A stretch of 64,000 nt of DNA, from positions 4,334,322 to 4,398,321 of the forward strand of contig JAKJHU010000065.1 of assembly GCA_022316685.1 (NCBI GenBank), given 5' to 3'. Below, one piece after another: positions 43,671 to 55,600 of the stretch; the stretch's first letter is position 1; the number at the start of each line of letters is the position of its first letter. A program made the position numbers and the translations under genes. Below the pieces are notes generated by a model. That model saw only the letters and a program-made list of their open reading frames with translations. It had not been told where the DNA came from and did no database searches. This stretch comes from Progne subis subis (Eukaryota > Chordata > Aves > Passeriformes > Hirundinidae).

Positions 43671-43800
43671 AGCATCGCGCTGCCGGCCGCAGAATGGCCG
43701 TGGGCGTGCGGGGCTGAGCCGATTCCGTGCCCCCCGTGCCTGCCCTGCCCTTCTCTCCGGCCGTGCATCGCTCTCAGCCCGGGGCAGGAGCCTGGCTGAG

Positions 43801-44099
43801 CCGCCCGGGATGGGCTCGGAGCAGCGGCTTTGTGCTGGCTTTACACTGGGGCAAACACACCTGCGGGACCGGCCGGAGCTGCCCTGTGCCCCGCCGGTAT
43901 CGAATTTTCTCTCTCAGCTTTTGGTTTTCTTTGGAGAGGAACGTTGCCCCGATTGCCAGGTTATGTTAGCGCCGAGTTTGGTTTCTTTGCAGCCACGGGC
44001 GATGAGTAGAGGGGCGGTGTTTGGGGTTTGTGTGGTTTCCTGACAGGCCATCAGCACCTCGGGCTCTCCTTTCCTGCTCCTCCTCGTGTTGCTCTAGGC
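43801..44099. other. Downstream shoulder of the CpG island
   Basis: GC content falls toward intron-like sequence. No exon supported. Confidence 0.4.
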
Positions 44100-44600
44100 A
44101 TCCCGGCCCTTTCAGATGCAAACGGAAGCCACGGGCGCATCCCATAAATGTGGCTCTAATTGTAACTTTCGTCATTTAACAACAAAAACTACAGCTCCTG
44201 GTATACAGTTAATGGGTGCAAAATTGTCTGAGACTTTGGACAACCTCTCCCGCGCCCCTTATTAGTGGAATGGATGAAATTAGGTTTTTTTTTTTTTGAA
44301 AGATTTTTCCCCTAATGACAGAATGTAGCCTGCAGAGGCCAAACCCATGGCTTTCAACTAGTTCTTTTCCCAAGTGGCGTCAGCTGGACCTTCAAAATCA
44401 CTTTGAAGACGTTTGCACCAGCATTAATAGGGCCGATGTTGGCCTAAAAATATAATCCAAAAATCACACTCTTAATTGGCATTGCTTTGTTGGCAGAGCT
44501 TTCCCAGAGCTGCCTTACTCTTCAAGAGCCATGTTATTTTAATTGCATCAATGTATTCTGTCACGAAGGCAACGCTCTGAGCAGGGTTTATTGAGTTTAG
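44100..44600. promoter_or_regulatory. Candidate conserved element downstream of the CpG island
   Basis: Repeat-free, with a MEF2-like CTAAAAATATAATCC, paired NFI-like halves (AATTGGCATTG and TTGTTGGCAG) and several TAAT cores. It would sit in the first intron of the putative plus-strand gene. Conservation was not tested. Confidence 0.3.
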
Positions 44601-46939
44601 TGTAGAGCTTGGGGCTTTAACTTCTGCACTAAAGACAAGAAACCGATGGCAAAGCCATGGAGCTCCTCGGGGACCCCACTTCTGTGGGACTGCAGGTCTG
44701 AGCACACCGCGTCAGCCTGCTCTGTGAGTGATACTGGAATAAACCATGAGGACACAGCAGCCTTGCACTGTATATACATACTAGGAAAAATGGTTTTCTT
44801 TAAGTTCAAATCGGTTTTTGTGACTGAAGAGAGCTCTCTTTCCTTTCCACCCATCTGCCCATCCATCCACTTTAACCCCTTTCCAGCTGCATTAGATGAT
44901 CATTTGGTATTACCCACTTGTGAGTTTCCCTGATCTGCTCGAGGCTGGATGCAGTGGTGCTCTGCAGTTCTGTGCACTGGGTGGAGGTGGCCTTTGAGAG
45001 GTGACAGTGGGCAGAGAGTCCCCCACAGGGCTTGGTGCCATCACAGATGACATCTCAAACAAATTTCTGTCCTGCTCAGGCGTGAGCGCGAGGGAGGGCA
45101 GCCACAACCCCATCTCTGGGGCTGGGGGTGAGCGTGGCTGAGGATCAGCTGGACCCTGCTGGAAGAGGCTGGTGAGCTCACAGGGGCCCTCACCAGAGTG
45201 CTCCTGGGTGCAGCTTCGCTCCTGCACGTGTGTGAGGTGCAGCCCACCAGGCACCCCAGGCAGGTTTTTGTGCCTCAGGTGGTGGATGGCAGTGGAGCAG
45301 CGAGGAATTGGCATCTCCTGCACCTGATCATCTGTCTGTGCCTGGGATGGAGCCCTGGGGTCGCACTACCTGGAAATGCTTTGCTGGACAGTTCCTTGGT
45401 TCCAGGAGGGGACACTGCTGGGGTTTCCACGCTGCCAGAGCCCCTCCAGCACTGCTGAAGGCCATCCCTTCCTCTGGCTTTGCAGGAGCAGAGTGGTTAC
45501 AGCCCTTCTCCAGGCTGCTTTCCGGGATTTTGTGCCTTTTCTGCGTGCACTGGAAGCTCTGAGGGCTCCTGTAGCTCTCCCTGCTGTCGTGTCCGGTGTC
45601 TCAGGTCCCACAGGCTGCACGGAGACTGCTGGGGATGGAAGGGACCTGGCTGTCCCTCCTCACCGTCCCTGTGCCCCATGTGAACCAAGCCAAGCCTCCT
45701 GCCAACCACCTCTCTCTGCTGCCTCCTTCCCTTCATCCAGGAGATGAGAAATCTTTACAGGGCTGCTCTTCTTTTTCAAACTGTTCTTTGGAAACCTTTC
45801 CGTGCCTGGGAGCTTCTTCCCATCATTTGTGGGTATGAGGTGGGATTTAACTGCTTCTGCCAGAGCCAGAAATGTCTCTTCCATTCTGCAGAGCTTTTCT
45901 TGCTTGCTGAAGGCCTTGCAGTGCTTTCCTGCAGCTGCCTTCTGGCTGTTGAGCAGAAGAAGCCAGAGTGCTGCTGGCCTCCCTGCCTCTTCCGTGAGCC
46001 TTTGACCTTGGGGCCACAGTGATCTCAGGTGCCTGGGAGCTCCCCTTCCTCCTCTGTCCCAGGGCTGAGTGTGCTGGAGTGTTTTTCTCAGCTGGATGCA
46101 GGTCCCTGGTGATGGAAAGAGCCATGACTCTTAGTTACTGTGCCTCTTATCTCCTCCTCGATGTGCCACCAGCCCATATGTTTAGAATAAGGCTCTGATC
46201 TCGTGATACGGGCTCATGCATTCACTTTTGTTTAGCTTTTCCCCCCATTCTCTTGCATTAGAAATTTGGATTTCCTTCCAGCTCGTTGGCATGCCATTAA
46301 CCTTTCTTTCTGCTGGAAGTGACATGTTGCCTTTAATAACAGGGGTCTGTGTGTAATAACCCAAGGAGTCCCTTCCAGTTCCATGTTCTTCCAGATCAGG
46401 AGTCAAACAAAGAGACTTGGAGAAAGGTGCTTTCCCAAAAGTGGTTTGTTTTCTCCTGCTTGTGTTATTGTGGTCTTTCTGTTGGAAATCAAGGAGTGGA
46501 AACAAACGTAGGTGTGAAGAAATGCAGCTCACTTGTGGCCTGGCCGCTCTTCGTCCTGCTGAGCATGACCAGGGCAAGCCCAGAGCCTTTGAGCTACTGT
46601 TTTCATTCTCGTGTGCTGCAAACCCAACCCATTGCTCCTGAGAATGAAGGTGCATGAATTCCATCCCCTGGTTTGCATTAGGGCAGGCAGTTTGGTACGT
46701 TCCTGCCTGTCTCATTTGCTCAGGGGCTCTGTGGCTCGGGTCCAGGGGCAGGGAGAGGTCTGAGCCGTGTCCCTGATCACCGATATCCCCGTGCAGATGT
46801 GGGCTTTGGGCAGAGATGTCACTGCCATTTCCTGCTGGCTGCCCTGGAGCCTGTGGCTCTGCTCAGCCTGGTTTTTGTGAGTGAAGGCGGGCAGGGAGTG
46901 CCCAGCCCAGCCTGGTGTCCCTGGTGTGGCACAGCTGCA
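44601..46939. other. Intron-like non-coding stretch
   Basis: No exon with paired splice sites and sensible composition. Confidence 0.4.
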
Positions 46940-46967
46940 CGGACAGATGGACAGACAGACAGACAGC
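46940..46967. repeat. (GACA)n microsatellite
   Basis: Short GACAGATGGACAGACAGACA-type run. Confidence 0.85.
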
Positions 46968-47102
46968 TGCCGTGGGCTGGGCTCAGCCACCCCCCAGGAA
47001 CTGCCACCAACGAGGACCTCAGCCCCTCCTTTCTGTGACACCGAGGCTGAGGAAGTGCCCCTCCACACCCCGCAGACTTTCTGCCTGTTCTGGTAGGGAT
47101 TT

Positions 47103-47135
47103 CTTTTTTTTTTTTTTTTTTTTGGTGTGTGTGTG
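47103..47135. repeat. Poly(T) followed by (GT)n
   Basis: About 20 T then five GT units. Confidence 0.9.
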
Positions 47136-49866
47136 ATCCTTGGCAGGAAACTTCTTTAGTTCAGTTCTAATTTTTGCTCCTGACTCTGCTCACTGAGAAT
47201 ACCTCGGAGACAAGGAGCTCATTTTTTCCTGTACCCAGAAAACCTTTTAGTGACTGCTAACCCCTTACACCTGTACACATGAGTCAAGAAAGGATCTTAA
47301 TGCAGTTTTGTCTAGACTGGTGATGGAGAGAGAGAGAAAAAGCAATTCCTGGGGCCGGCATACATGACAGTTTGGAAATAAAAAATACAACCAGCAAGGA
47401 TTATATCCCCACCAGAGCTGGCAGAAGGGGTCTTATGGGTGTTCTCAATCCACCACACTGCAAATCCAGTCAGGTTAGCTCAAACCACCTTTGTCTTTGA
47501 CTTGAATTAGCTGAGTCTGCACTAGCACAGTGAATGTTCCTCTGTCCCTCTTGCCAGACATGTGGTGGGGGACTACCAGCCAGCTGCTGGTCCCCAGCCA
47601 GCTCCTGCTCCAGCCACGGCCAGGAGACACCGTCTGTGTGTCCCCAGGCTTCCCTCAGTGACAGCTGGGCCCTCTGGCCAGCAGCAGCTCAAGATGTGCC
47701 TCTTACACTCTGGTTGTGCTGGCCTGAGTCAGCTCAGGCTGGTCCCTGTCCCCAGCTGTCCCTCCTGGGACATTCCACAGGTCCCTGGTGCTGCTCAGGG
47801 TGGGGCCAGCTGAAATCCTGCAGGGAATGCGTGTGGTTCCCATTGAGCAGCTGCTCACCCCACAGGGTGACAGACCTGTTCTTCCACCCCAGCATCTCTG
47901 AGCCTTCTGGGGTGACACTGGATGTGCATGGACAGAGGTTTAGACAGATGCCTGTGGGGTCTGAATTCCCACTTAAGTTACAAGGCAATTTGGTGTCTGA
48001 GTTTCTGTGGCAATCACATTTGAAGTGTTTTATAAAAAAACTTCCAGGACTGCTGCTTTGCTGTGCTGTGCTCTGGGCTTTGGAGGTGAGGTTACATATC
48101 AAAATAATTAAGGTGAAAGCTGGGAAAACTCTTTTGCTGGCGTCATGAATCAGATGAGAATGAGACCATGCATTTAAAACTCTGAAGTGAAACCTTTTCA
48201 CAGGAGAGCGTTACTTTTAAATATATGTCTGGAATGGGGAAAAAACCCCACTTCTGCAAATGGTTTTTTTTTTTTAAATAATTAAAATCCACTGTTTAGA
48301 AATGATTAATTGTTGTAACATGCGAGCGCTGCAGAGTTTCGTCTATTCACAGTAGTATTTCAAATGATTTAAAGTTGTTTGTTCAAGGTTTGCTTTTAGT
48401 ATGTCATTAAACGTCGTGGATTTATTCCAGCTGTCCTCCACGAATGTATCACTTGTGAGGGATTTTGCATGGGAACAGGCTGCCAGATTTTAGTTTTGAT
48501 AGCAAAGCCCAGTTCTGTTTGGTTTTTAATCTAGTTCTGCTTTGCTAAGTGTGTCAGCGGCTCTAAATGGAGTTGCCAGAGACGATGGTGGCGGCTCTGC
48601 TGGGCAGGGTTATGGGGCTGGTGTGCACCCCCTGAGCCCGGGGTCAAGGGTGGGCAGCTTGTGCAGATCCCGACCCCACTGACCCCTGCCAGCCCTCCCC
48701 TGCTCTGTGCCCTGCTGGCCACTGCCCCTGCACAGCTCCCGCCAGCCCTTCCCTGTTTGCTTTAGACAAAACCAACTGCGGTATCTCGAGCCGCCCATCA
48801 GACTGCTGAAGAGCATCCTGCTTGCTTTTGGGGTTGTCTCTTTCTTTCCTGAAGTGAATCAGTGAGGACTGAGAGGCTGCTCCTCCACCCGCCTGAAGGA
48901 GCTGAGCTGCTGAGCCTGCCCAGGGCTCTGTGGAGGCTAACTCTTCATTGCTGGAGTTTTCCCAGGCAGGACACTTCACATGTGGCACTCTGTTCTGATC
49001 CCATCTGCCTGGTGCGTGGAGCTGTGTCATACAGCCAGCAGACATCATCCTGCCCATCCTGACAGGAATGGCCAGCGTGTGAGACTGGGACGGCCATTTG
49101 GAGAGGATATACTGTGACTCAGAGCAGTGTGGTTCGGGGGATTTACCCCTCAGCTCCGAGCTGGTTTAAGCAGCGTGAATGGCTCTGCTCAGGGGAGCTG
49201 CAGAATGCTCCGAGACATTCATTCGCCTTCAGAGCAAACCCAAAAACGCAGTCGGCTTTCTGGCACACTGTTGGGTTCCTGGCACGGCCGCCTGCATATC
49301 CAGGAGGATATGTCCTGTGGAAAGTGTGTGTAATAATTGGTGAGCTTTTGTAAAATGCAGATGTTAACAGCAAGAGTGCACGATAAGCAATCTCTCCCCT
49401 CCTTTATTGAGATATTTGCGTTCTTCTCAAGGTGTTGACATAGCACACTATGCCCTGGGGTGCTGCAAGTGTCTGAATATTTAGGATGTGTAAAAGAACA
49501 AGAACATTTAATAATGTCTCTCCAGTCTGGGCAAACAGGTTAACTTGAGTGCATCACTTCTATTCCTGCATTTAAATAGGCTGAAGCAGAGGAAACTCAC
49601 TGGGGTTTACTTCAATTTACTGAAACCTCTCTTTCTGTAACGATTTAAAAAACAAATCAGCACGTTACCATGTTTGCCGTGAAGATGAAGTGTGTGCCTG
49701 GAGCAGGCAGGTCGTGTATTTAACTCTTGGTTACATTTCTGTGGTTTGGGCTCGCTGGGCTCTCAGGTGGAAAGAGCAGTGGCCGTGTGTTTGTGCAGTG
49801 CTGGGTGCTCTTGTGGCACTCCAACACGCAGTTCCATGCTGCTGCCACTGCTGGGGGATGTCTTTG
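47136..49866. other. Intron-like non-coding stretch
   Basis: 48.29-48.53 kb (ATGCGAGCGCTGCAGAG, TTCAAATGATTTAAAG) is repeat-free and may be a regulatory element. No exon called. Confidence 0.35.
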
Positions 49867-50308
49867 CACTGGGGAAAAAACCCCCACTGACTGGGGAAAA
49901 AAACCCCCACTGACTGGGGGAAAAAAACCCCCACTGACTGGGGGAAAAAAACCCCCACTGACTGGGGGAAAAAAACCCCCACTGACTGGGGAAAAAAACC
50001 CCCACTGACTGGGGGAAAAAAACCCCCACTGACTGGGGAAATAAACCCCCACTGACTGGGGGAAAAAACCTCCACTGACTGGGGAAAAAAACCTCCACTG
50101 ACTGGGGGGAAAAAACCCCCACTGACTGGGGAAATAAACCCCTACTGACTGGGGAAATAAACCCCTACTGACTGGGGAAATAAACCCCTACTGACTGGGG
50201 AAAAAACCCCACTGACTGGGGAAATAAACCCTAATGACTGGGGAAAAAAACCCCAATGACTGGGGAAATAAACCCTAATGACTGGGGAAATAAACCCCAC
50301 TGACTGGG
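49867..50308. repeat. 24-bp hairpin-forming minisatellite, about 18 copies
   Basis: Each unit is ACTGACTGGGGG, an A6-7 run and CCCCC. GGGGG and CCCCC can pair across the A loop, so every unit is a small hairpin. The 3' third shifts to GGGGAAATAAACCCC-type units with shorter stems. The array ends directly at a CR1 tail. Confidence 0.95.
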
Positions 50309-50312
50309 AACT

Positions 50313-50371
50313 GGGTGACTGTGTTGGATGTGGATGATCTTTAGGTGCTTCCAACCCAAACCATTCTGTGC
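50313..50371 (+). mobile_element. CR1 3' tail next to the hairpin array
   Basis: GTTGGATGTGGATGATCTTT, then AGGTGCTTCCAACCCAAACC and ATTCTGTG. Confidence 0.8.
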
Positions 50372-51520
50372 AAACAGGCAGTGAAGTGTGTCAGGCAAGC
50401 ATGTGTGTGCTTCAAATGAGCTCCGCTGGGTTCAAAATGAAACGTTTCCATTTGGTCTTAAGCCTGCTTTTCTAAAACTCCGTTAAAGAGCCTAAATAAC
50501 ATCTGCCATCAGTAATGTTTGGGCCTTGACAAAGGGCAGGACTCTGGTGTTGGTGGCTGCAGAGCTGGGTGTTCTCAGGGGCAGAGCCCAGGATTTCTCT
50601 AATAACACCAGTAACAACTTCCAGTTTTCCCTCAGTGCTGGTTTTTTTTCCTGATGGGACAAACCGAGCAGGTCTTGTTTCCTCATTAAAAAGAAAAAAG
50701 CTAAGTTAAAGAAGAAAAGTGCTTTCTGCAAAACATCTTGTTTTCATCTTTACGTAATTAACAGGTTTTAGGTTGCAGGGTGACTGTCATCCGTCTGACC
50801 TGCCTCCCCTCCCCTCCCCTCCTTTTATTGACACTGATATTAGAAGTATGGGAAAACTTAGACTGTTGGCAAAATGGGTGGAAAATCAAATGTTTAATGT
50901 TTTGCTTGAACATTTTGTGGTTTCTCCTGAAATTCTCCGTCTGAAACAAAGGATGTTCTTTGTTCTTTATTGGGAGGTTTGCTTTTTAACTTGAAAAAAA
51001 AAAATGCAATGTCATTGTGGATTGCAGAAGTTTCTACAGAAATGGCATAAGTTCTCTACAAAAACATTTTTTAAGACCTGGAAAAAAAAGGAGACAGTTA
51101 CAAACGGCAGGAAAAAAAAAAATTGACTCATTTGATGTTTTTTTGGCAGATTCTTACAAATACATTCAGAGTCAAAATGTTAGCGATTTGGAAAAATCTT
51201 GAAATAGAGTAATTTCACATGACCCCCTCTTGGAAGCTTCTAGGTTTTGCATTCTTTGCTCCAACACAATTCCCACTGAAGAAATTCTTCAAAAAACAAA
51301 GATTAGGGATTCTTTTAAAAATGTCACTCCTTGCTTTTCGGGTAACTGCGCTAAATTATGTTTACGTATCTTAATCTCACCCTGATTTACATGATCAAAA
51401 CAAAGCGTTCACGGATTTGTTGGGAGTCTGGAAAGGACGTGAACCAAACCAGGAGACAGGAGGAACTGGCAGGCCCTGGGTGCCCAGCTCCTCCAGCTGG
51501 ATATGGGGGTGCTGTGGGGT
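50372..51520. other. AT-rich non-coding stretch
   Basis: Contains a (CCCCT)n run at 50806-50820 and several short A runs. No exon. Confidence 0.4.
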
Positions 51521-51990
51521 CCCCAATCCCCTGGGCACCCCATCCCCAGTCTCTTGGGCACCCCAATCTTCAATCCCCTGGGCACCCCATTCCCAGTCCC
51601 CTGGGCACCCCAATCTTCAATCCCCCTGGGCACCCCATTCCCTGTCCCCTGGGCACCCCAATCCCTGTTCCCCCTGGGCACCCCAATCCCTGTCCCCTGG
51701 GCACCCCATTCCCAATCCCCTGGGCACCCCATTCCCAGTCCCCTGGGCACCCCAATCTTCAATCCCCTTGGGCACCCCAATCCCTGTCCCCTGGGCACCC
51801 CATTCCCAATCCCCTGGGCACCCCATTCCCTGTTCCCCCTGGGCACCCCATTCCCTGTTCCCCCTGGGCACCCCAATCCCTGTCCCCTGGGCACCCCATT
51901 CCCAATCCCCTGGGCACCCCATCCCCAGTCTCTTGGGCACCCCAATCTTCAATCCCCCTGGGCACCCCATCCCCTGCCCCCATGGCACCA
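51521..51990. repeat. 23-25-bp minisatellite, about 19 copies
   Basis: Core CCCCTGGGCACCCCA followed by variable tails TTCCCAGT, TTCCCTGT or ATCTTCAAT. Unit-length variation between 23 and 25 bp moves the frame along the array, which explains overlapping open frames on both strands. Not a gene. Confidence 0.93.
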
Positions 51991-52454
51991 CGAGCGCTCC
52001 CTGTCCCTCCACACCAGGGGGCTCAAAGGCAGGCGGTGAGGATGGTGATCCGTGGTGATCTGAACTGGGAAAACAAAGCTGCTTTTGGGGTGATGTGGTG
52101 GTGACACCGCTCCTGCCCTTCCAGCTGGACTGCCTTTCACTGCCCTGCTGTTAAAGAGCTGCTAGTTGTCACTCCCTGAGTATTCCTTTGTTAGTTGAGA
52201 ATTACTGAGACACTTAATTGGCTGTTCATTAGCTGCCTTAGAGAAAAATAAGATTTGATTAATCATCATTTCAGCGAATTACAGCCTGTGCTGCGGGCTA
52301 ATGGAATCAGGCAGTGAGGAGCTGTGCAGCCCTGCCCTGGCTGTGCAGCCCTGCCTGGCCTCACCTGGAGGGCTTGGGGGGCACAGAAATCGGGGATGGG
52401 GCTCCTGGACTGCCAGGGTGCTGAGGTGGGCACCAGGGATGCAGTGGAGGTGGT
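51991..52454. other. Non-coding stretch
   Basis: No gene or repeat recognised. Confidence 0.4.
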
Positions 52455-52640
52455 GCCTGGGGCTGGCACAGGGTGCCAGAGCAGCTGTGGCTGTCCCTGG
52501 ATCCCTGGTTCCCTGGCAGTGCCCAAGGCCAGGCTGGAGCAGCCTGGGACAGTGGAAGGTGTCCTTGCCCATGGCAGGAGTGGAATGAGATGAGCTTTAA
52601 GGTCTCTTCCAACCCAAACCGTTCCATTATTCTGTGATAC
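52455..52640 (+). mobile_element. CR1 LINE 3' end fragment
   Basis: GCCTGGGGCTGGCACAGGGT, CAGCAGCCTGGGACAGTGG-type block, AGGTCTCTTCCAACCCAAAC and a TTCTGTGATA end. Confidence 0.9.
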
Positions 52641-55600
52641 AAACACAGCCATCAGCAGAGACAACTGTTGGCCTCCATTCCTAACCTTTGAGCTCACTTC
52701 CCTTCCTTTCTGTTGCTTTTTTTTAATAAGCAGTTGTCATTATAACCAATCAAGATCAAATTTCTGAGCTGAGATGTTGAATTCAGCCTTGAAGAATATA
52801 TATTTTTCTCTGAAATAGTCCATTGCATTATTCCAAGTTTTACCTCACCGACATGCCAATTTCAAAGTTAACTGGGTTTAGTAAATTATGCAAGAGGGAA
52901 GACAGAGCTGTCACCTTTGCCTTAGGATAATGGCCAAGAGTTTGAAGACAGGGAATGCAGTTGTTAGAAATCCCACCCGAGGTATTTGTAGATGTTAAAT
53001 ACCAGGGCAAGGATTTAAAAGGCAGATTCTTTACATGAAATGGCTTTGCTACTTCCGGGCCAAGAGTTAAAGTTCCCCCCAAGCTTTTCTGTTTTCTGCC
53101 ATCTTCTTGTCTCATCTTTCCTCTTCCGAGATCCCTGACTGTTTCTTGCCTTTAGTCTCTTCTGGGGCCCTCTCTAGGTGGTTGAAGAGCAGCTCTGTGC
53201 GCCCAGGGCTGGCAGAGACCGGCTGGGGCTCCCTCAGCCGGGGTTGGCAGCGCTCGGGTCACTCGGGATTTGCTCGCACAAAGGCTGGGGAATGGCACAG
53301 CCCCTGCCAGTCTGCACCTCACCCTGCTCAGAGCAAGGGCTCAGGAAGTGCCTGTGCCAGGCTGGTGCTGCTTCTCACCGCTGGGGCTGACCTGAGTGCG
53401 GGGCTGGGGCCGGACCCAGGCTTTGGGGACTGTTCTCCCTCTTCTCCTCTGCACCTTCTGTGCTGCAGGGCTTGGCAGCTTCAGCACGGAGGGGCTCTAA
53501 CTCTGCCCTGGGCAGGATTTGGGGAGAAGAGGCATTTCCTTCTCCTCTCGGTGCAGAGTTCTGGTCAAGTAGATCAATAACAGCAGAAGAATATTAACAG
53601 AAGGGTCAATTGACCTGGTTTCGAGGCTTAGGTTTTGGGCACTGCTAATGGCTTAGCTGATGTGGGAGCACTGGAGAGGAACAGATGGGATCTTCCAGCC
53701 CAGCTTGTGTAACGTCTTCGCTTCCAGAGATGCCAGAGCTGCTGCCCAGGGCGTTGCTGGGTGCCCAGGGGCCTCACCAGAGCTGCCCCAGTGAAGAGCT
53801 GTGGCCGTGGGGATGGTGGTGGCCCCAGCCCTGTGGTGGCCCCAGTACTGGGGAGGGCTGGCCCCTCTGTGATGGGTCCCTGCTGCAGCAGGCACCCGGG
53901 GGAAGGGAGACAAGGGCCTCAGCAGCCCCTGAATCCCGATCCCAGGGTCTGGCAGGGGGAAATGAGCCATTTTAGGGCCCCATGGGGTGGAGGGGGCAGC
54001 CCCGGAGCTGCCCCGGCTGTACCTGGGTCAGGCAGCTCTAGGCTCAGCTTTGAAATGCGAAGCAGCTTCCTTGAGCGTTGCAGGGGGTAAAAAGTGAATT
54101 AACCATATCATAGGCACATGGTACTTCCCTGCTCAGATTACACTACAAAATCTGGGCAGTTCCTAAGATAGAGCTGGAAAAGGGGATTTGGGAGGGTGAG
54201 CAGCGCTTGGAGCAGAGCGCAGCTGACATGGCTGGGAACAAAAGGTGACAGGAGACTTCGCCACATCTGCGCTGCTGCTCGCACACAGGTCAGCAGAAAC
54301 CTTTCCTAACTGGACATTTCTTGCAAATTTGCTGGGAGAAGTGTAAAATAACTTTGTTTGAGTGCCGGCTCTGCTTTGTGCCTTGTGCTCTGCTCCTTGC
54401 AGGGCTTTGTATCTGGCTGGGTTTCGCTTTGATTTTTGTACTTTGTTTCCCAGATTTACTTTTAAACGGTTCTTTAGGCTCTAAAGCTGTTGTTAAATAT
54501 CTCCAGTGTGATGCAGTTTTAAGGACTTAAGTGGAGAGGGGCGGGTTTGCTTTGTTAGTTAAGGCTGCTAAAGCTGGGTCTTTGCTGCTCGTGGACAAAG
54601 CTTTTTGCTTTTCTGCAAAATGCTCCATAAGCAACACATGTTTGTGCTATTAGTCAGATCTTCACGGGCTGGTTTTTTTGTTTGTTTTCTCCTCAAAGCG
54701 AGCTTCTTACAAAAACAATTATTTTTAATGCCACTTCTGGCCCTTTGACTGGGAATTCGAAGTTTTACCTCAAGGGCTGGAGCGAAAAGTTGGGTTTGTT
54801 TTTTGTTAATGTAAGTCAAGGAGTAGCAATGATTCACAGTGACAGGCTGAATGTGAGCCATATGAACAGAGCGGTGCGGGCATAAAGGAGGATTGTGCTG
54901 CAAAATACCTCCAAGTAATTTGGATTTTGACACACTTACCACTTCTCGAGTTGCATTTCCCCCTCTCCTCGCCCTCCTGCCCTTCCCCCACCTTCCAGGA
55001 TCTGATGTGATGGAAAAATATAGGCATTGTCTCTGGGATTAGGAATGGCTGGGCTAAAAGTGCCTTGCTTCTGTGGATTTTATTATAGCGGCGTGAGAGC
55101 TTCCCGGAGGGGTGGGAATGATTATATACAGCTACAGGGTCCTCAGTGACGACTTTCTGGGCTGAAATAATTGAGTTCTGAGGCGATCACTGCCGTCCCT
55201 GGGAGCGTGCGATGTCGTGTGCTGGTTTGTGTCACTGACACGCTCCGGGCTGGGTTCCTGCTCCGAGGAGTGGGAGCTGCGTGGGTCTGCTGGAGCCCAG
55301 CTCCCACAGCTGTGGGGGACAGGGGCTGCCTGGCCCCAGGAACCCCCAGGAACCCCCAGGGACTGGGCACGGGGCCACTGTGTCCCACTCTGGGGGCAGC
55401 ATCCTACAGAGGCATTTTTTCCCAGTTAAACACTATTGATTTTTGTGCGTGTTCTGGGTTTTTGGTGTTATTCTCTTTCCCCTCCTCTTTATTCTGTGGT
55501 TTTCTTTATGAAGGGCAGATGAAGGCTGTTTTAGTGTTGACCCTGATGATACCTGCTCATAGCAGGACTTTATACCCAGCCTTTTTCTTGATTAGATGTC

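Larger units (their letters stand above)
42200..43800 (+). promoter_or_regulatory. CpG island promoter with alternative non-coding first exons
   Basis: GC-rich with frequent CG dinucleotides, GGGCGG/CCGCCC-type boxes and a (GGAGC)n run at 42935-42960. Three strong plus-strand donors occur: CCAG-GTGAGT (exon end 42563), CCAG-GTGAGG (42689) and CCCG-GTAAGT (42976). No convincing start codon and reading frame precedes them, so first exons are probably 5' UTR of a plus-strand gene continuing past the window or with small unrecognised exons. I cannot name the gene. Confidence 0.6.

Noticed and set aside
49720..50122. Phe/Pro/Gly-rich frames over the hairpin array
   Set aside because: Translation of the 24-bp minisatellite.
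51358..52104. Pro/Gly-rich frames on both strands, up to 248 codons
   Set aside because: Shadow of the 23-25-bp minisatellite; the frames overlap on opposite strands.
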